A DNA stretch of 64,000 nucleotides, taken from the NCBI GenBank assembly GCA_047495785.1, contig JBLDXI010000009.1:1612001-1676000 (forward strand). The letters run 5' to 3'. Below the pieces are notes generated by a model that saw only the letters and a program-made list of their open reading frames with translations, searched no databases and was not told the DNA's origin. The position numbers and the translations under genes are program-made. Source of the DNA: Lepidodermella squamata. Lineage: Eukaryota > Gastrotricha. Every line of letters starts with the position of its first letter. The first letter of the stretch is position 1. Shown here in pieces: positions 46,977 through 56,640 of the stretch.

Positions 46977-49287
46977 CTAAGGATACAAAGAATAGCTAGT
47001 GCTGATCTCGTTAGATCTCAGACGAGACATGTTCTTAATGGCATAGTGTAAGTTGACTGATTGATTCGGTATTATGATTAAAAATGCTGGCGTAATTAGC
47101 ATGATGAAAGTGAAAAACAACCAAAAGAACAGACGATCGAGCACGTTTGATATCTGGCGCCACTCGCTTTCAATCACTTTTAGAATTGTCGCGCGAACTT
47201 CACGAGTTGCCATGCGAGCTACAGAAGTTGTCAGACGTCGGATGAGTTTTTGCTCGAAGACGTAACTTGCTGCCTGCTCGTAAAGATCTCGAGCTTCGGC
47301 GCTTTTATCCGACAAATCTGGCTCAGAGAAAGTTCGATTCAAGACTCGACTAGTTGCCGCTCTAACTTTTTCAACGCTGTACGTTGTGCTGACTTGACTC
47401 TCTGTTAAAAAGCAAAAATTACAACTAAGAATATGTGATCGCGAGAGGCCTATGCTCACCTCTCTTGTTCGAAAATCGGAAGTAGCACTCGTGAGCTTTG
47501 AGGTAAGTTTTAGCTGCTTCTACAACTGTATTCTGCTTTGTTTTGTCTGGCGCCGTGCGAGAACAGCACATGAGCTTTGCGATTACTCTCAGAACAAAAA
47601 ATCTTAGCCAAACTGGAGCTCGTTTTGTCAGCTCATCAAAGGCATAAATGTTCAAAATCGCAGTTTGAACGCAAATAACTACAGCTGCAAGAGACATCGT
47701 GACAGCGAGGTACGTTGAAACTAGAGGTATGAAATCGCTTGACCTGGGCGTTCGAGATGTCACCAAAAGTTGGAACAGAGTAAAGGAGAGCACGAGTGAT
47801 ATTCCGAGCGAAATTTTCTCTCCACTCTCCGAAGGTAGCCAAAAACAAAACAAAGACAGCATTGAAAGGCACATTGCCGGCGCCATTACGTTAAAAACTG
47901 CAAGAAAAATTCTCAAAATATAAAAAAATTGTGAAACTAAAAACCAACAATTGTTGTAGAGGAATTTTCGCTTCACGCGCACAGCAACAATCACATCGCT
48001 ATGAACGAGGCTCTGATCGAGGAAATAGGCAAGTATTTTTGATGATTGACAATTTTATCCAAGCTCACCTTCAACAAAGGATTTCGACGTAGTCGAGGTC
48101 TAATTGAGGATTCGACGTAGTCCCAGACACTGCTTTCGCTATACTGGATCAACTGAAGCTCCGTGCGAATAGGATACATATACAGCTGGGTGATGTCATG
48201 CGCCCATGATCCAAAAACTGAAAAAATAGCTGCTATTTCATCTGCGAAAATGAAATAGTGGAACCCACTGTAAAAGCACAGTTGCTCGTCGTATGGATAC
48301 ATCGCAAGGTTCAATCTTTGGATTTAAATTGAAAAATGTGGGTCAAGTAATAGTTTGTTCCGAACTTACATGCACGTTGATCTCAATTTCACGTAAGTTC
48401 CAACAAAAACCTCTCCGTCCCAGTTGATGACGGCTAGAACTCTGTCGACAAATAGCTTCATTGAATTTTCGGCCGAATTGAACAAAATGATGTCAGGTTG
48501 CCATAGCTAGCGGTTGCCATAGAATTAATAAAATCCAAGGCAAAATAAGGTTACCTTCGAGGTTGATTGCCGAATGAACTTGACACCTTTGAAGTCTTTC
48601 GGATTCCATTGGAGTTTTTCGTCCCTCCATCTCTGGAAATTCAAACATTACGGGAAATAAACAGCTAATGAGTATAAAATAACCAATTCCATCCAGACGT
48701 TGCTCTCTAAAATCTGCTTTACTTCATCCATGTTCACCATGGATATCAAATCGAGGTTGAAAGAAACATTCACTCTATCTTTGGAGCGTATGACTGGCCT
48801 TGCGCTGGGGTCGTAGTCTCGAAAAATGTAACGAGAGACTTCTTCTTCGTCAGTCGGGCGCAAGGAGTTGATACCGTATCCCCATTCCTCGGAGTTCTCT
48901 TCAGCCTTGGGTAGGACAGAGTCGTCGGTGAATTCGGATGAGTTGGTTAGGTCAAAAAGCGGCTGACTTATGTTAGAGGAGTCTATGCTGCCTACTATAT
49001 CAACCAAGAGAGAATTCGGCAATCGGTTGGACTCGGCACCTATTTCGGCCGAACTATCATCATACAGATCAAGTTCAAGCGCGAGGGTTGAATCATTTGT
49101 TAAATTTCCAGTCGTAATATTGCAAGCTCCGAATGTTCCTTGGCACATCCACGTCATCAGCTGAAAAGTTATTCATAAATATTAAGAATAGTATAAATCA
49201 AAAACTCAGCGTTTTCACCTGAAATCCGTCCAGATAGGCGAGAAAGTGAAGTAAGACAATTGTCAATTTTTTAGTTCCGGGAAGCAT
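46977..49287 (-). CDS. Cys-loop ligand-gated ion channel subunit (nicotinic receptor-like)
   Basis: The first exon (49287-49219) is a signal peptide, MLPGTKKLTIVLLHFLAYLD. After a long acidic insert the extracellular domain shows WMELRWRDEKLQWNPKDFKG, LWQPDIILFNSAE and the Cys-loop (Cys, 13 residues ending YPYDEQL, Cys). Short introns interrupt the FGSW and pre-M1 regions. M1-M3 follow: MAPAMCLSMLSLFCFWLP, ESGEKISLGISLVLSF and DFIPLVSTYLAVTMSL; M4 is FFWLFFTFIMLITPAFLI. The GEK before M2 points to cation selectivity. I see no paired cysteines in the loop C region, so it is probably a non-alpha subunit. The 120-residue acidic insertion before the ligand domain is unusual. Confidence 0.85.
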
Positions 49288-51468
49288 TTTCACAAAAAAT
49301 ATGTACTCAGCGGGGAAGCAGGTGATGAAAACCAGAGCACTTTGCGTGCGGTGCCGTTCTAAAAAATCTAGCTTTAGGCTGCCTGCTCATCACATCGTCC
49401 GACAGCTGGTCAGCATTTGTTAGAAGCCGATAGGACACATAAATACGCGATGATATAATATAATAATTTGCGGGGCCATTCATGCTATCCTATATTTATA
49501 CAAACAGCACGTGAGAAATAATAACTTTAACCATGAGGTTAAATATGTATTGTTCGACCCAGTTGTAAGCAAAGATTATGATTAAACAATGACGGCGCAA
49601 TTATCAGCAATGCGAAAACAGCGCTTCGATTGAATAAATCAGATAATTTCGCTATGCGAAGAGATAAATAATTACTTCTGCGCCGACAATCGAGACTATT
49701 TAGGCTTTACAAAAAATTGTTGGCATCAAAGAGAGCATGGATGTCGGATATTGGTTGCAAATTAAAAAAAATGAATATAACGAAGAGCATAACCTGCAAG
49801 ACTTCTAACACAAGATGCCAACAAGATGCAGGCTTTAAAATCATTGTAAAGCAGTGACTCCCCCACTGAAGTTTGCTTTAAAATGCAGGCTTAGGCAAAT
49901 CCTCTGTAAAAGACGATTATGCGGAAGTGAAAGAACTATGAGAGCTCCAGTTTTTTTAGGACACATAATCTTCGGTTTAGCTATTTGTACTTTGCCTACA
50001 TTGAAAAAATTCCCGCAGAAAAGATATCAATATTCAACCTACTTTGGAACTGGCAATATATGCAGCGTACGCAACACATCAAGATTTTCATCCTGCGACC
50101 ATAGTCCATGTCTCGACGCTCTAGGCAACCGGTGTCCCGGTGATTACCATCGATAGTCAAATTTTTCTAGAATTGTCATGGAGAGCTTTTTAAAACCTGA
50201 CGCGTGAGAAATAAGCAGTATCGTGGACGTGAATGCAAGTTGTAAGTTCACTTGCGGTTTCAGGTCAATGTCTGATTTTCGATGTACTTGGTGACTTCAA
50301 GCCCAGCACTCGTCATATTTTCGAGAGCCTCTTAAATTCGGTGAGTTCGACAAAGACACTAACGTCATTAACATGGCTTTCTTGAGGAATGCAGAAAAGA
50401 TGCAGTTGCAGGCTGAGAAGGAGCTAACAGAACCAAATAGAGTAAGCGTCAAGCAAGTGATCAAGTGATTGTTGAGCCAACGGGTTCCACGACTTTTAGC
50501 AATTGTGCTGTTGGGGCCCGAGCCCGATTTCGGCCCGTACGCATTCCAAAAGGGGCGGCTCGATTGCAGAGACCCGAGCTCGGCGGCCCGAGTGCGGCGC
50601 TGAACAATAGCGCTGGTTTCCATTTTTCTCCGCCGTGCTCGGGCCAACACCTTGGCCGGCACGTGTGTGGTGGACCGTTATTCTATCGAATTTGATTTAC
50701 AGATAAATTTACAGAAACCGTCGCGTACGGGCATGTTTAAAAGCTGATCGAGCGCGGAGCGGCAGATCAATGATACCCGTCAGCGTACGGGCAGCATTCG
50801 GACTCGGGCCTCAACAGTGCCACAAAACATCAGTGACATATCAGGAATTCCCCTTGTGAACTCCTTGTGAACTCCCTTGTGAACACCTAACATAAAACTA
50901 GAAACAGCTCATGTGCGGAAACACTTTTTCCCGCGCAATGAACAAAAAATATGAGACCTTTTTACATCAAAAACCTGATGCAATTTAATTACATTACAAT
51001 TTTTATACTGTTTTATTACCTATTCTGAATTTTGTGGTGTGACCTTGACCATCAAGCACGTTGTTTTGAACCGCGCGGTGTGTGCGATCTCCGAGTCTAC
51101 GGTCAGGAGGGCGACGGTCGGAGTAGCCATCAGCTGAGATAGCTGAGAATAACCGCTACGGTAGTCGAAGTGCCAAGTGCCAAATTAGTTCTAATTGCCT
51201 ATTTTCCGCAATCAAAAACCAAAGGAGAGTTGGCTATATTCCCATATCTCTCATTCTGACTTCTTGTATAGGCACTATATGCATCCTGATTATTTGGCCT
51301 CGATTAGCCTATGCCTTTTCCCTCTTCCCGCGTCCTATCGGCTGTCGGGGACTAGTTCAGGTTCCATCTTCATTTTAGGTCATCTTCTTGATTCTTAATG
51401 TATTATGTATTATATCCTATCTATACAGCTTTATTTTTCTGTATAGGAAACTTAATTTGATAGCCGCG
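49288..51468. other. Divergent intergenic between the receptor subunit and TUFM
   Basis: 2.2 kb. Short frames only. The 50490-50660 part is GC-rich and lacks a recognisable protein or RNA. A CTTGTGAACTCC-type short tandem repeat occurs at about 50855-50885. The upstream TUFM leader has an acceptor-like CTGTATAG at about 51440-51447. Confidence 0.45.
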
Positions 51469-53121
51469 ATGCTGGTCCCGTTATGCGGTATGCCTTTTGT
51501 TAAAATCGTGTTTTCTTATTTTTAAGTTTCTCTGTTGTTTTAGGAAGTGTTTCTGCCGCGTGTAGCAAGAGATTCGCATCGTTGAAGGTAGTATACGGTC
51601 AGTATTAATAGATTGGAAGATTCTGAACTCATGTAATGCTGTTTAGAATGTGACCCCGTTGATCTCCTTGACTCGATCCCTCCCATATCGTCATCTTTCT
51701 TCGGTCCCGCAAGCGCAAAAGAAAGTATTTGTTCGCGATAAGATTCATTTAAATGTCGGCACTATCGGTCACGTCGATCATGGTAAAACCAGCTTGACCT
51801 CAGCCATCACCAAAGTTCTTGCTGAGGAGAAGATGGCCAAGTACAAGAAATATGACGAAATCGACAATGCTCCTGAGGAAAAAAATCGTGGTATTACCAT
51901 AAATGCCACCGTTGTCGAGTATAGTACCAAAAAGCGCCATTACGGCCACGTTGATTGTCCTGGTCATGCTGATTACATCAAGGTATAGCTTGGTAAATTA
52001 ACTTGCGCTGGTGTTTATATGTATTTTCAATAGAACATGATTACCGGCACAGCTCAAATGGACGGAGCTATCTTGGTGGTGGCCGCTACCGATGGTGCTA
52101 TGCCACAAACCAAGGAACACTTGCTATTAGCAAAGCAAATCGGCATTCAAAAATTGGTTGTCTTTCTTAACAAGGCCGACATGGCGGACAAGGAAATGTT
52201 GGAATTGGTCGAGATGGAGCTGCGTGAATTGTTAGCTTCTTATGGTTATGATGCTGACGCCACGCCGATCATTGTTGGTTCCGCCTTGTGTGCCATTGAA
52301 GATCGTAACCCCGAGATTGGCCGTGATGCCATCAAGAAGTTGATGGAAGCTGTCGATTCATATATTCCAGATCCTGCTCGCGATCTAGACAAACCTTTCT
52401 ATCTTCCCATCGAAACAGTTCATACGATTCCAGGTCGAGGCACTGTGGTCACTGGCCGCTTGGAATATGGTGTCATCAAAAAGGGCGATAACTGTGAAAT
52501 TCTCGGCTTCGACACTGAGCTGAAAACTACTATAACTGGTATGAGATTTGAAATTTGAGCGTAACCTTATGATCATTTTGACCATTAGGTGTTGAGATGT
52601 TCCATCAGATCTTGGAACAGGCTCAAGCTGGCGATCAGTTGGGTGCGCTTATTCGAGGCGTCAAGCGCGAAGACGTTCGACGTGGCATGGTTCTGTGCAA
52701 ACCGAAGACGCAGAAGTTGGTCAATCATTTCAAGTCTCAAATTTATCTGCTAAACAAGGAAGAAGGTGGGCAGAAGACTCCGCGTGCCAAGCCCCTGGTT
52801 GACAAAAACCAGGTTCAGGTATTCTCACGTACCTGGGATTGCCCCGGCTTTGTTCAGCTAACTGGCAAGGAAATGGTTATGCCTGGCGAAGATTCGTCGA
52901 TCCACCTGAAGATGCTCAAGAAAATGGTAATTGAGCAAGGCCAAAGATTCACCATGCGCGACGCGTTCGGTACTCTTGGTTATGGTGTGGTGACAGAGCT
53001 TTTGCCTAACCACGATGCCGAGGCGTACTTGGAAGAGCGACGTGAAGCACGCCGTGCTGTTCGTAGGGCTGAGCGGAAAAAGGAGAAAGAATCGATGGGC
53101 GGGAAATCCAGCAAGGATTAA
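51469..53121 (+). CDS. TUFM: Mitochondrial elongation factor Tu
   Basis: Delivers aminoacyl-tRNA to the mitochondrial ribosome. Exons 51469-51487, 51544-51587, 51647-51982, 52034-52538 and 52589-53121 total 479 codons (478 aa). The leader [20 protein letters not shown] is a typical targeting peptide. G motifs: G1 [10 protein letters not shown]2 region GITINA, G3 DCPGHADY, G4 NKAD, G5 region around GSALCAIE. Domains II and III follow ([34 protein letters not shown]). The C terminus has a bacterial-EF-Tu-atypical 30-residue Arg/Glu/Lys extension ([20 protein letters not shown]), more like some protostome mitochondrial EF-Tu proteins with long tails. First of a plus-strand pair with MRPS25. Confidence 0.96.
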
Positions 53122-53306
53122 AACGAAGTCTTCGGCTATGCTATCCTCTCATAACTTCAATAATATCTATCGTGTTGCTTACCTACTATAGGTCAAATTT
53201 GTTTAAGCTGTATCATAGTCCCAAAAGCCTATCTAGTGTGTGATCGAAACTTTGATTGAATTAAATTCATTTTATACATGTCAATTTAACAATTATTTTC
53301 ATCGTT

Positions 53307-53308
53307 AG
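53307..53308 (+). other. Putative trans-splice acceptor before MRPS25
   Basis: TTTTCATCGTTAG ends about 11 bases before the MRPS25 ATG and 187 bases after the TUFM stop, the expected layout for a two-gene operon. Confidence 0.5.
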
Positions 53309-53318
53309 GTTGCGTTAA

Positions 53319-53925
53319 ATGGCAAAAGTTTTACACATTGGCCGGGCTCCAGTCCGGTTCACCAAGTTCTACTTGGAATCTAGTAATCTATTTCTTCGCG
53401 ATAACGTTCGTATCTTTGCCTTCAACGTCTTGCCCAAACAACCGCATTCTGCTGGCCTGGAGGCGTTTGATTTTTGGCATACATGTCAGCTTCAGTATCG
53501 CAATCCTAATGTTCAGCTAGTCAGACTGGATAAAGTTACGCCAACTCCTTTCATCATGACGTATTTCGAAGATGGCTCTCGCGAACTCGTCGATTGCTTC
53601 GGCAAAACTCGAACCGAAATTCGGGAACATATTCGAAAAGTGTTTGGAAAATCTGAGTGAGTTGAGTTTTATCATTATTGGAGTGGTTAACTTTCTGTAT
53701 TATTGAAGCGCCGAAATCGCGGAATTGATGAAGAGCAAAGAAGAACAGGAGAAACAACGCAGTCATCCTCCTCAAAACCCGGCTAATTTTGGGCTCGGGT
53801 GCGATCGGTGGTGCATTTGCGAAATTCCGGGCCAGGTTCCCTGCTCAGGCTTCGAACGCCCTCCCAAAGAACGGACGGGCAAATTCCGCTTCCACGGCGT
53901 TGATCGTGATGCTGTTTCTAATTAA
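53319..53925 (+). CDS. MRPS25: Mitochondrial small-subunit ribosomal protein mS25
   Basis: Exons 53319-53656 and 53709-53925 give 184 residues (human about 173). Family blocks: MAKVLHIGRAPVRFTKFYLE, CQLQYRNPNVQLVRLDKVTP, TPFIMTYFEDGSRELVDCFG, EIREHIRKVFGKS, and the C-terminal HPPQNPANFG, RWCICEIPGQVPCSG and PPKERTGKFRF. The Cys residues match the metal-binding Cys motif of mS25. It shares a promoter-less gap with TUFM, and both products serve mitochondrial translation. Confidence 0.93.
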
Positions 53926-54316
53926 CCCCAATATTGTTTAAGATATCAAGCTGGTCCATCTTTGCATCAAATCATAAATCATTTTTCTTATTTTCTCTTC
54001 TGATAGAATTTAATCACGAATAATCAGTTAATTTGGCGGTTATATGGCCGTAAAATCAGGTTGGTTATTTCTTCGAAATTTGGTCCATGTGATCTCGAAA
54101 CCACTATTGATTGAAAATGATATAGCTGGTGGTGTGTCACAAATAATAACTAATGATGCGATTTCGCACGGATCCAAAACTTGAGTTGTAGTTCTTTCGA
54201 CATCTTCATAATCGCGAATAATTTGTTCGTTTAGATTGCGACGTCTCGCGCAGAATAGCCGAATCCATAAAATGTAAGTTCGAAGCAAAGGATTTTACGA
54301 TTTATACTTGTTGCTG

Positions 54317-54398
54317 GAGAGTTTTCAGTGATGACCTTGTATAAGTAGTGGTCAGACTTGTCTGGTGACAACTTTTACGATGAGAACTGACAACCTCT
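54317..54398 (+). ncRNA. Box C/D-like snoRNA candidate in the first intron
   Basis: GTGATGA at 54328-54334 matches box C and CTGA at 54387-54390 matches box D. The flanks AGAGTT and AACCTCT can form a short closing stem with a bulge. Internal CGATGAG may be a C' box. It lies mid-intron as expected. Short boxes occur by chance, so confidence is limited. Confidence 0.4.
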
Positions 54399-54532
54399 TA
54401 GCAAATGTTGACTTTCTGAGATTCAATGTATTTATGGAGTGTATGTTTGTTTCAGATTCGAACAATTCGATGCATTGCCAATATTTGGTCTGACGTGCTG
54501 ACTTGAGGTTAGTTACCCCTTTTGATTTCATT

Positions 54533-54627
54533 CAAGTTTGGTTTGAGCACGAGGTCATTGCGTATGCCGTAAATATGTATGCGTGCTGGCTTCAAGCTCA
54601 AACAGCGACGAGCAAAACTTGACAACC
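54533..54627 (+). ncRNA. Long ACA-ended hairpin in the second intron
   Basis: An outer stem CAAGTTT (54533-54539) pairs with AAACTTG (54615-54621) and is followed at once by ACA (54622-54624). An inner perfect stem GTTTGAGC (54541-54548) pairs with GCTCAAAC (54596-54603), leaving an asymmetric internal loop on the 3' side. This looks like a single-hairpin H/ACA unit; no first hairpin fits in front of it within the intron. Confidence 0.5.
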
Positions 54628-54757
54628 GATTAATCTATTCTTATTTTTACTTGGTTCATCTAAGTTTGCTGATATTTCAGATGCCTTAAGCGACTTCGAC
54701 GTTTTCCTTTGTTCGACTGGCGATACAAGGTGAGTAGCTTTGTTTGTTTGATCTTCC

Positions 54758-54896
54758 ATATCGAGACGAGTGACAATGTCAAGCCGGTTACATACAGTCT
54801 TGAATTGATTTGTAGTTTCGAATATTTTGGCCTAGTTATGCCGAGTGTGGCTGTTTGCTCCCTATCTTACTGCCTCTCTTAAATATGGCCCATATT
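54758..54896 (+). ncRNA. H/ACA-like snoRNA, family B copy 1
   Basis: Hairpin 1 has an outer TCGA/TCGA stem, inner CAAT and TCAAG pairing with CTTGA and ATTG, and opposing unpaired tracts (GAGTGA; TGTAGTT) like a pseudouridylation pocket. The second half carries TGCCGAGTGTGGCTGTTTGC, shared with copy 2. The 3' end is ATA rather than ACA. No clean H box seen. Confidence 0.55.
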
Positions 54897-54990
54897 TTTC
54901 AGATACCCGTCTTTTTGAGCGATCGATCACAATCGCGGCGGCTTCATGCTTGGTGAGATTTTTAATGCCTTAATTTTTGAAAATTTATAA

Positions 54991-55128
54991 GATCGAAGCG
55001 AGTGACAATATCAAGTCTGAGCGTGGCTTGAATTGATATGTAGTTTCGAATATTTTTGACCATTTAATGCCGAGTGTGGCTGTTTGCCTTTGCTCTTCCA
55101 GCCTTTCAATAATATGGCCAAAATTCAT
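54991..55128 (+). ncRNA. H/ACA-like snoRNA, family B copy 2
   Basis: Same architecture as copy 1: ATCGA...TCGAAT outer stem, CAAT/TCAAG with CTTGA/ATTG inner stem, the pocket tracts GAGTGA and ATGTAGTT unchanged, and a different apical loop. TGCCGAGTGTGGCTGTTTGC is repeated in the second half. Conserved pockets with diverged loops point to the same RNA target as copy 1. Confidence 0.55.
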
Positions 55129-55188
55129 GTAATTTCAGATCCCACCATGGTACGTTGCTTATGTAACAATGGTCTCATGGAGTTACCT

Positions 55189-55325
55189 CGAGTTGAGTGA
55201 CAACGTTTGAATCTCTTCGTGGTTCAATGTTGCGAAAGATACTCGTAAAGTAACTGCCGTATATTGCCGAGTGTGGCCTGTCGCCTTTTCCATCGATCAG
55301 CCTTTCTAAATCGCGGTGTACATTT
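55189..55325 (+). ncRNA. H/ACA-like snoRNA, family B copy 3
   Basis: Hairpin 1: CGAGT/ACTCG outer stem, CAAC/GTTG and TTGAA/TTCAA inner stem; the inner pairs differ from copies 1 and 2 yet still match. The GAGTGA tract is kept, followed by AAAGTA as a possible H box. The second half keeps TTGCCGAGTGTGGCCTGT, and ACA lies at 55320-55322, just before the 3' splice site. Confidence 0.6.
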
Positions 55326-55395
55326 TCAGATTCGAATTCTGGAACTTCAAGCTATTGACCGAGGTGAGTGAATTTTTGAAATTAAATCTTTCTTC

Positions 55396-55530
55396 TTCGA
55401 AATTTATGCTTTTTGTGTTGCTGATTCTTGTGCAACACTAAATTCAAATTTCGAGAAATTCTTAACCTGAGTTGAGTACTTGAGTCGTAATTCAAGATAT
55501 GACTGAAGAAATTTATCCAGGCTAACATTT
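55396..55530 (+). ncRNA. H/ACA-like snoRNA, single copy
   Basis: Hairpin 1: outer TTCGAAATTT (55396-55405) with AAATTTCGA (55446-55454); inner GTGTTGC (55415-55421) with GCAACAC (55432-55438), perfect. Hairpin 2: CCTG (55466) with CAGG (55518), inner CTTGA (55479) with TCAAG (55492) and large opposing loops. ACA at 55525-55527 follows by three bases. The H box is not clear. It is the cleanest two-hairpin fold of the set. Confidence 0.65.
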
Positions 55531-55634
55531 TGTTATTATTTCAGGAATGAAGAATTTGCGATGGCGAAGCGCGGCGATCGTGGGTGTTTCGATGCAAGGT
55601 AAGAGTCGCTCTTCGATTTTCGCCCAGTTACTCG

Positions 55635-55767
55635 AGCAATAGAGTCAGTGCTGTGTCTTATCAGTGTCACAATGCTGCTAATTGTATCGAATATAAAATG
55701 ACAAAAACGAGTGCGGTGTGCCCGTTTAACTTGTGGGCGCCTCGTTTCAGTAATTTTGTCTACATCT
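55635..55767 (+). ncRNA. H/ACA-like snoRNA, family A copy 1
   Basis: Hairpin 1 carries the family block GAGTCAGTGCTGTGTC...CACAATGCTGCTAAT. ATATAA at 55691-55696 fits the H box. Hairpin 2: GACAAAA (55700-55706) with TTTTGTC (55754-55760), inner GTGCCC-like arm with GGGCGC, then ACA at 55762-55764 followed by three bases. Its second hairpin is unlike copies 2 and 3. Confidence 0.65.
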
Positions 55768-55856
55768 TTCGGTTTGTTTTTCAGTTGCTGTCACCTTTCG
55801 ACCCACGGGTTATTCACTCAGGTGAGTAATTTTTCGTTGTAAATTATCGCCTACCG

Positions 55857-55995
55857 AGACATAGAGTCAGCGTTGTGTCTATTGTAGTGGCACAATGCTG
55901 CTTAATGTTTCGAAAATTGATCGAAGCATGTCGTTCAGTGCGGCTGTCACGTATATCATGTGATATTCGTTATTTAACCTTGCTTTCATTTTGAT
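55857..55995 (+). ncRNA. H/ACA-like snoRNA, family A copy 2
   Basis: Hairpin 1: TTGTG (55873-55877) pairs with CACAA (55891-55895), flanked by the family tracts TAGAGTCAG and TGCTGCTTAATG. Hairpin 2 shares CGTTCAGTGCGGC and CGTTATTT with copy 3, with a TCAC/GTGA apical stem. The 3' box is not a clean ACA (ATT after TTGCTTTC). Confidence 0.6.
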
Positions 55996-56195
55996 ATTTT
56001 AATTTCAGACGTACCAGATAGTCACTAAGCGACCAGCCATATGACCGTGACCTACCACGCTAACAAGGTAATGAAAAACTCCTCCTTAAAAAGTCATTCT
56101 TAATTAACGGTGTTCTTCTTATCAGATTTTCAAGTATCGTTGCTGGCCTAGAAACAAGTGAGTAATAATTTTAAAATTTAGTTGATAAATCGATG

Positions 56196-56336
56196 CATTA
56201 GAGTCAGTGTGGTGTCAAGCTTCGGCTCTAGTGACACCTTGCTGCTAAATGTATCGTAGACTAATTTGAGGCATTTCGTTCAGTGCGGCAGTTGCTTGTT
56301 CCGTGTGACAATCGTTATTTCACTTTGCTTACATTC
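56196..56336 (+). ncRNA. H/ACA-like snoRNA, family A copy 3
   Basis: Hairpin 1: GGTGTC (56211-56216) pairs perfectly with GACACC (56233-56238), where copy 2 has TTGTG/CACAA, a compensatory change. Flanking TTAGAGTCAG and TTGCTGCTAAATGTATCG match the family. Hairpin 2 has TTCGTTCAGTGCGGC and CGTTATTT as in copy 2. ACA at 56331-56333 ends it. Confidence 0.65.
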
Positions 56337-56411
56337 TGATTTGTTTTTCTTTAGGCTGGTTTCACGCGACACAAATGGTAATTCTATTTTCTATTTTGGG
56401 TGGCTCTCGGA

Positions 56412-56543
56412 CCATAGAGTCAGGGGCGTATCTGGTTTCCGTGATGCGTTTCTGCTTACGTGCTCCGTATAGCAACGGCCTGATATTTCAGGGTTGTCAC
56501 TATTACTCAAGTGTGGCAGCTTTTATCGACCAGCCCTACATTT
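56412..56543 (+). ncRNA. H/ACA-like snoRNA, family A-related copy 4
   Basis: Keeps CATAGAGTCAG and TTTCTGCT around a new GCGTA/TGCG stem. The second hairpin starts AGGGTT (56490-56495), paired with AGCCCT (56532-56537), and is followed directly by ACA (56538-56540). A TATTTCAG at 56484-56491 looks like a splice acceptor but falls inside the element, so I read the intron as 56378-56558. Confidence 0.5.
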
Positions 56544-56640
56544 TCCCTCTTTTTTCAGGTACTTCTGCAAACTTCTCGACTAACTCATTAATGATTCGAT
56601 TTTGATATGATTAAAATGCTGAAATAAAATTGTTTGAATA

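Larger units (their letters stand above)
54200..56640 (+). ncRNA. Non-coding multi-exon snoRNA host gene
   Basis: From 54274 on, introns with good GT-AG ends separate very short exons: 54456-54507, 54681-54729, 54903-54952, 55139-about 55149 (or 55162), 55330-55363, 55545-55598, 55785-55821, 56009-56067, 56126-56157, 56355-56377, then a last exon from 56559 with AATAAA at 56623. I find no conserved protein in the exons. Nearly every intron (one 58-nt intron, 56068-56125, excepted) holds a structured element ending in ACA or ATA. This is the architecture of UHG/GAS5-type genes, whose product is the intronic snoRNAs. The transcription start and first exon are unresolved; it could be the third unit of the TUFM operon. 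Confidence 0.7.

Noticed and set aside
50490-50660. GC-rich frame upstream of TUFM as a gene
   Set aside because: Neither strand gives a recognisable protein, splice context or RNA fold.
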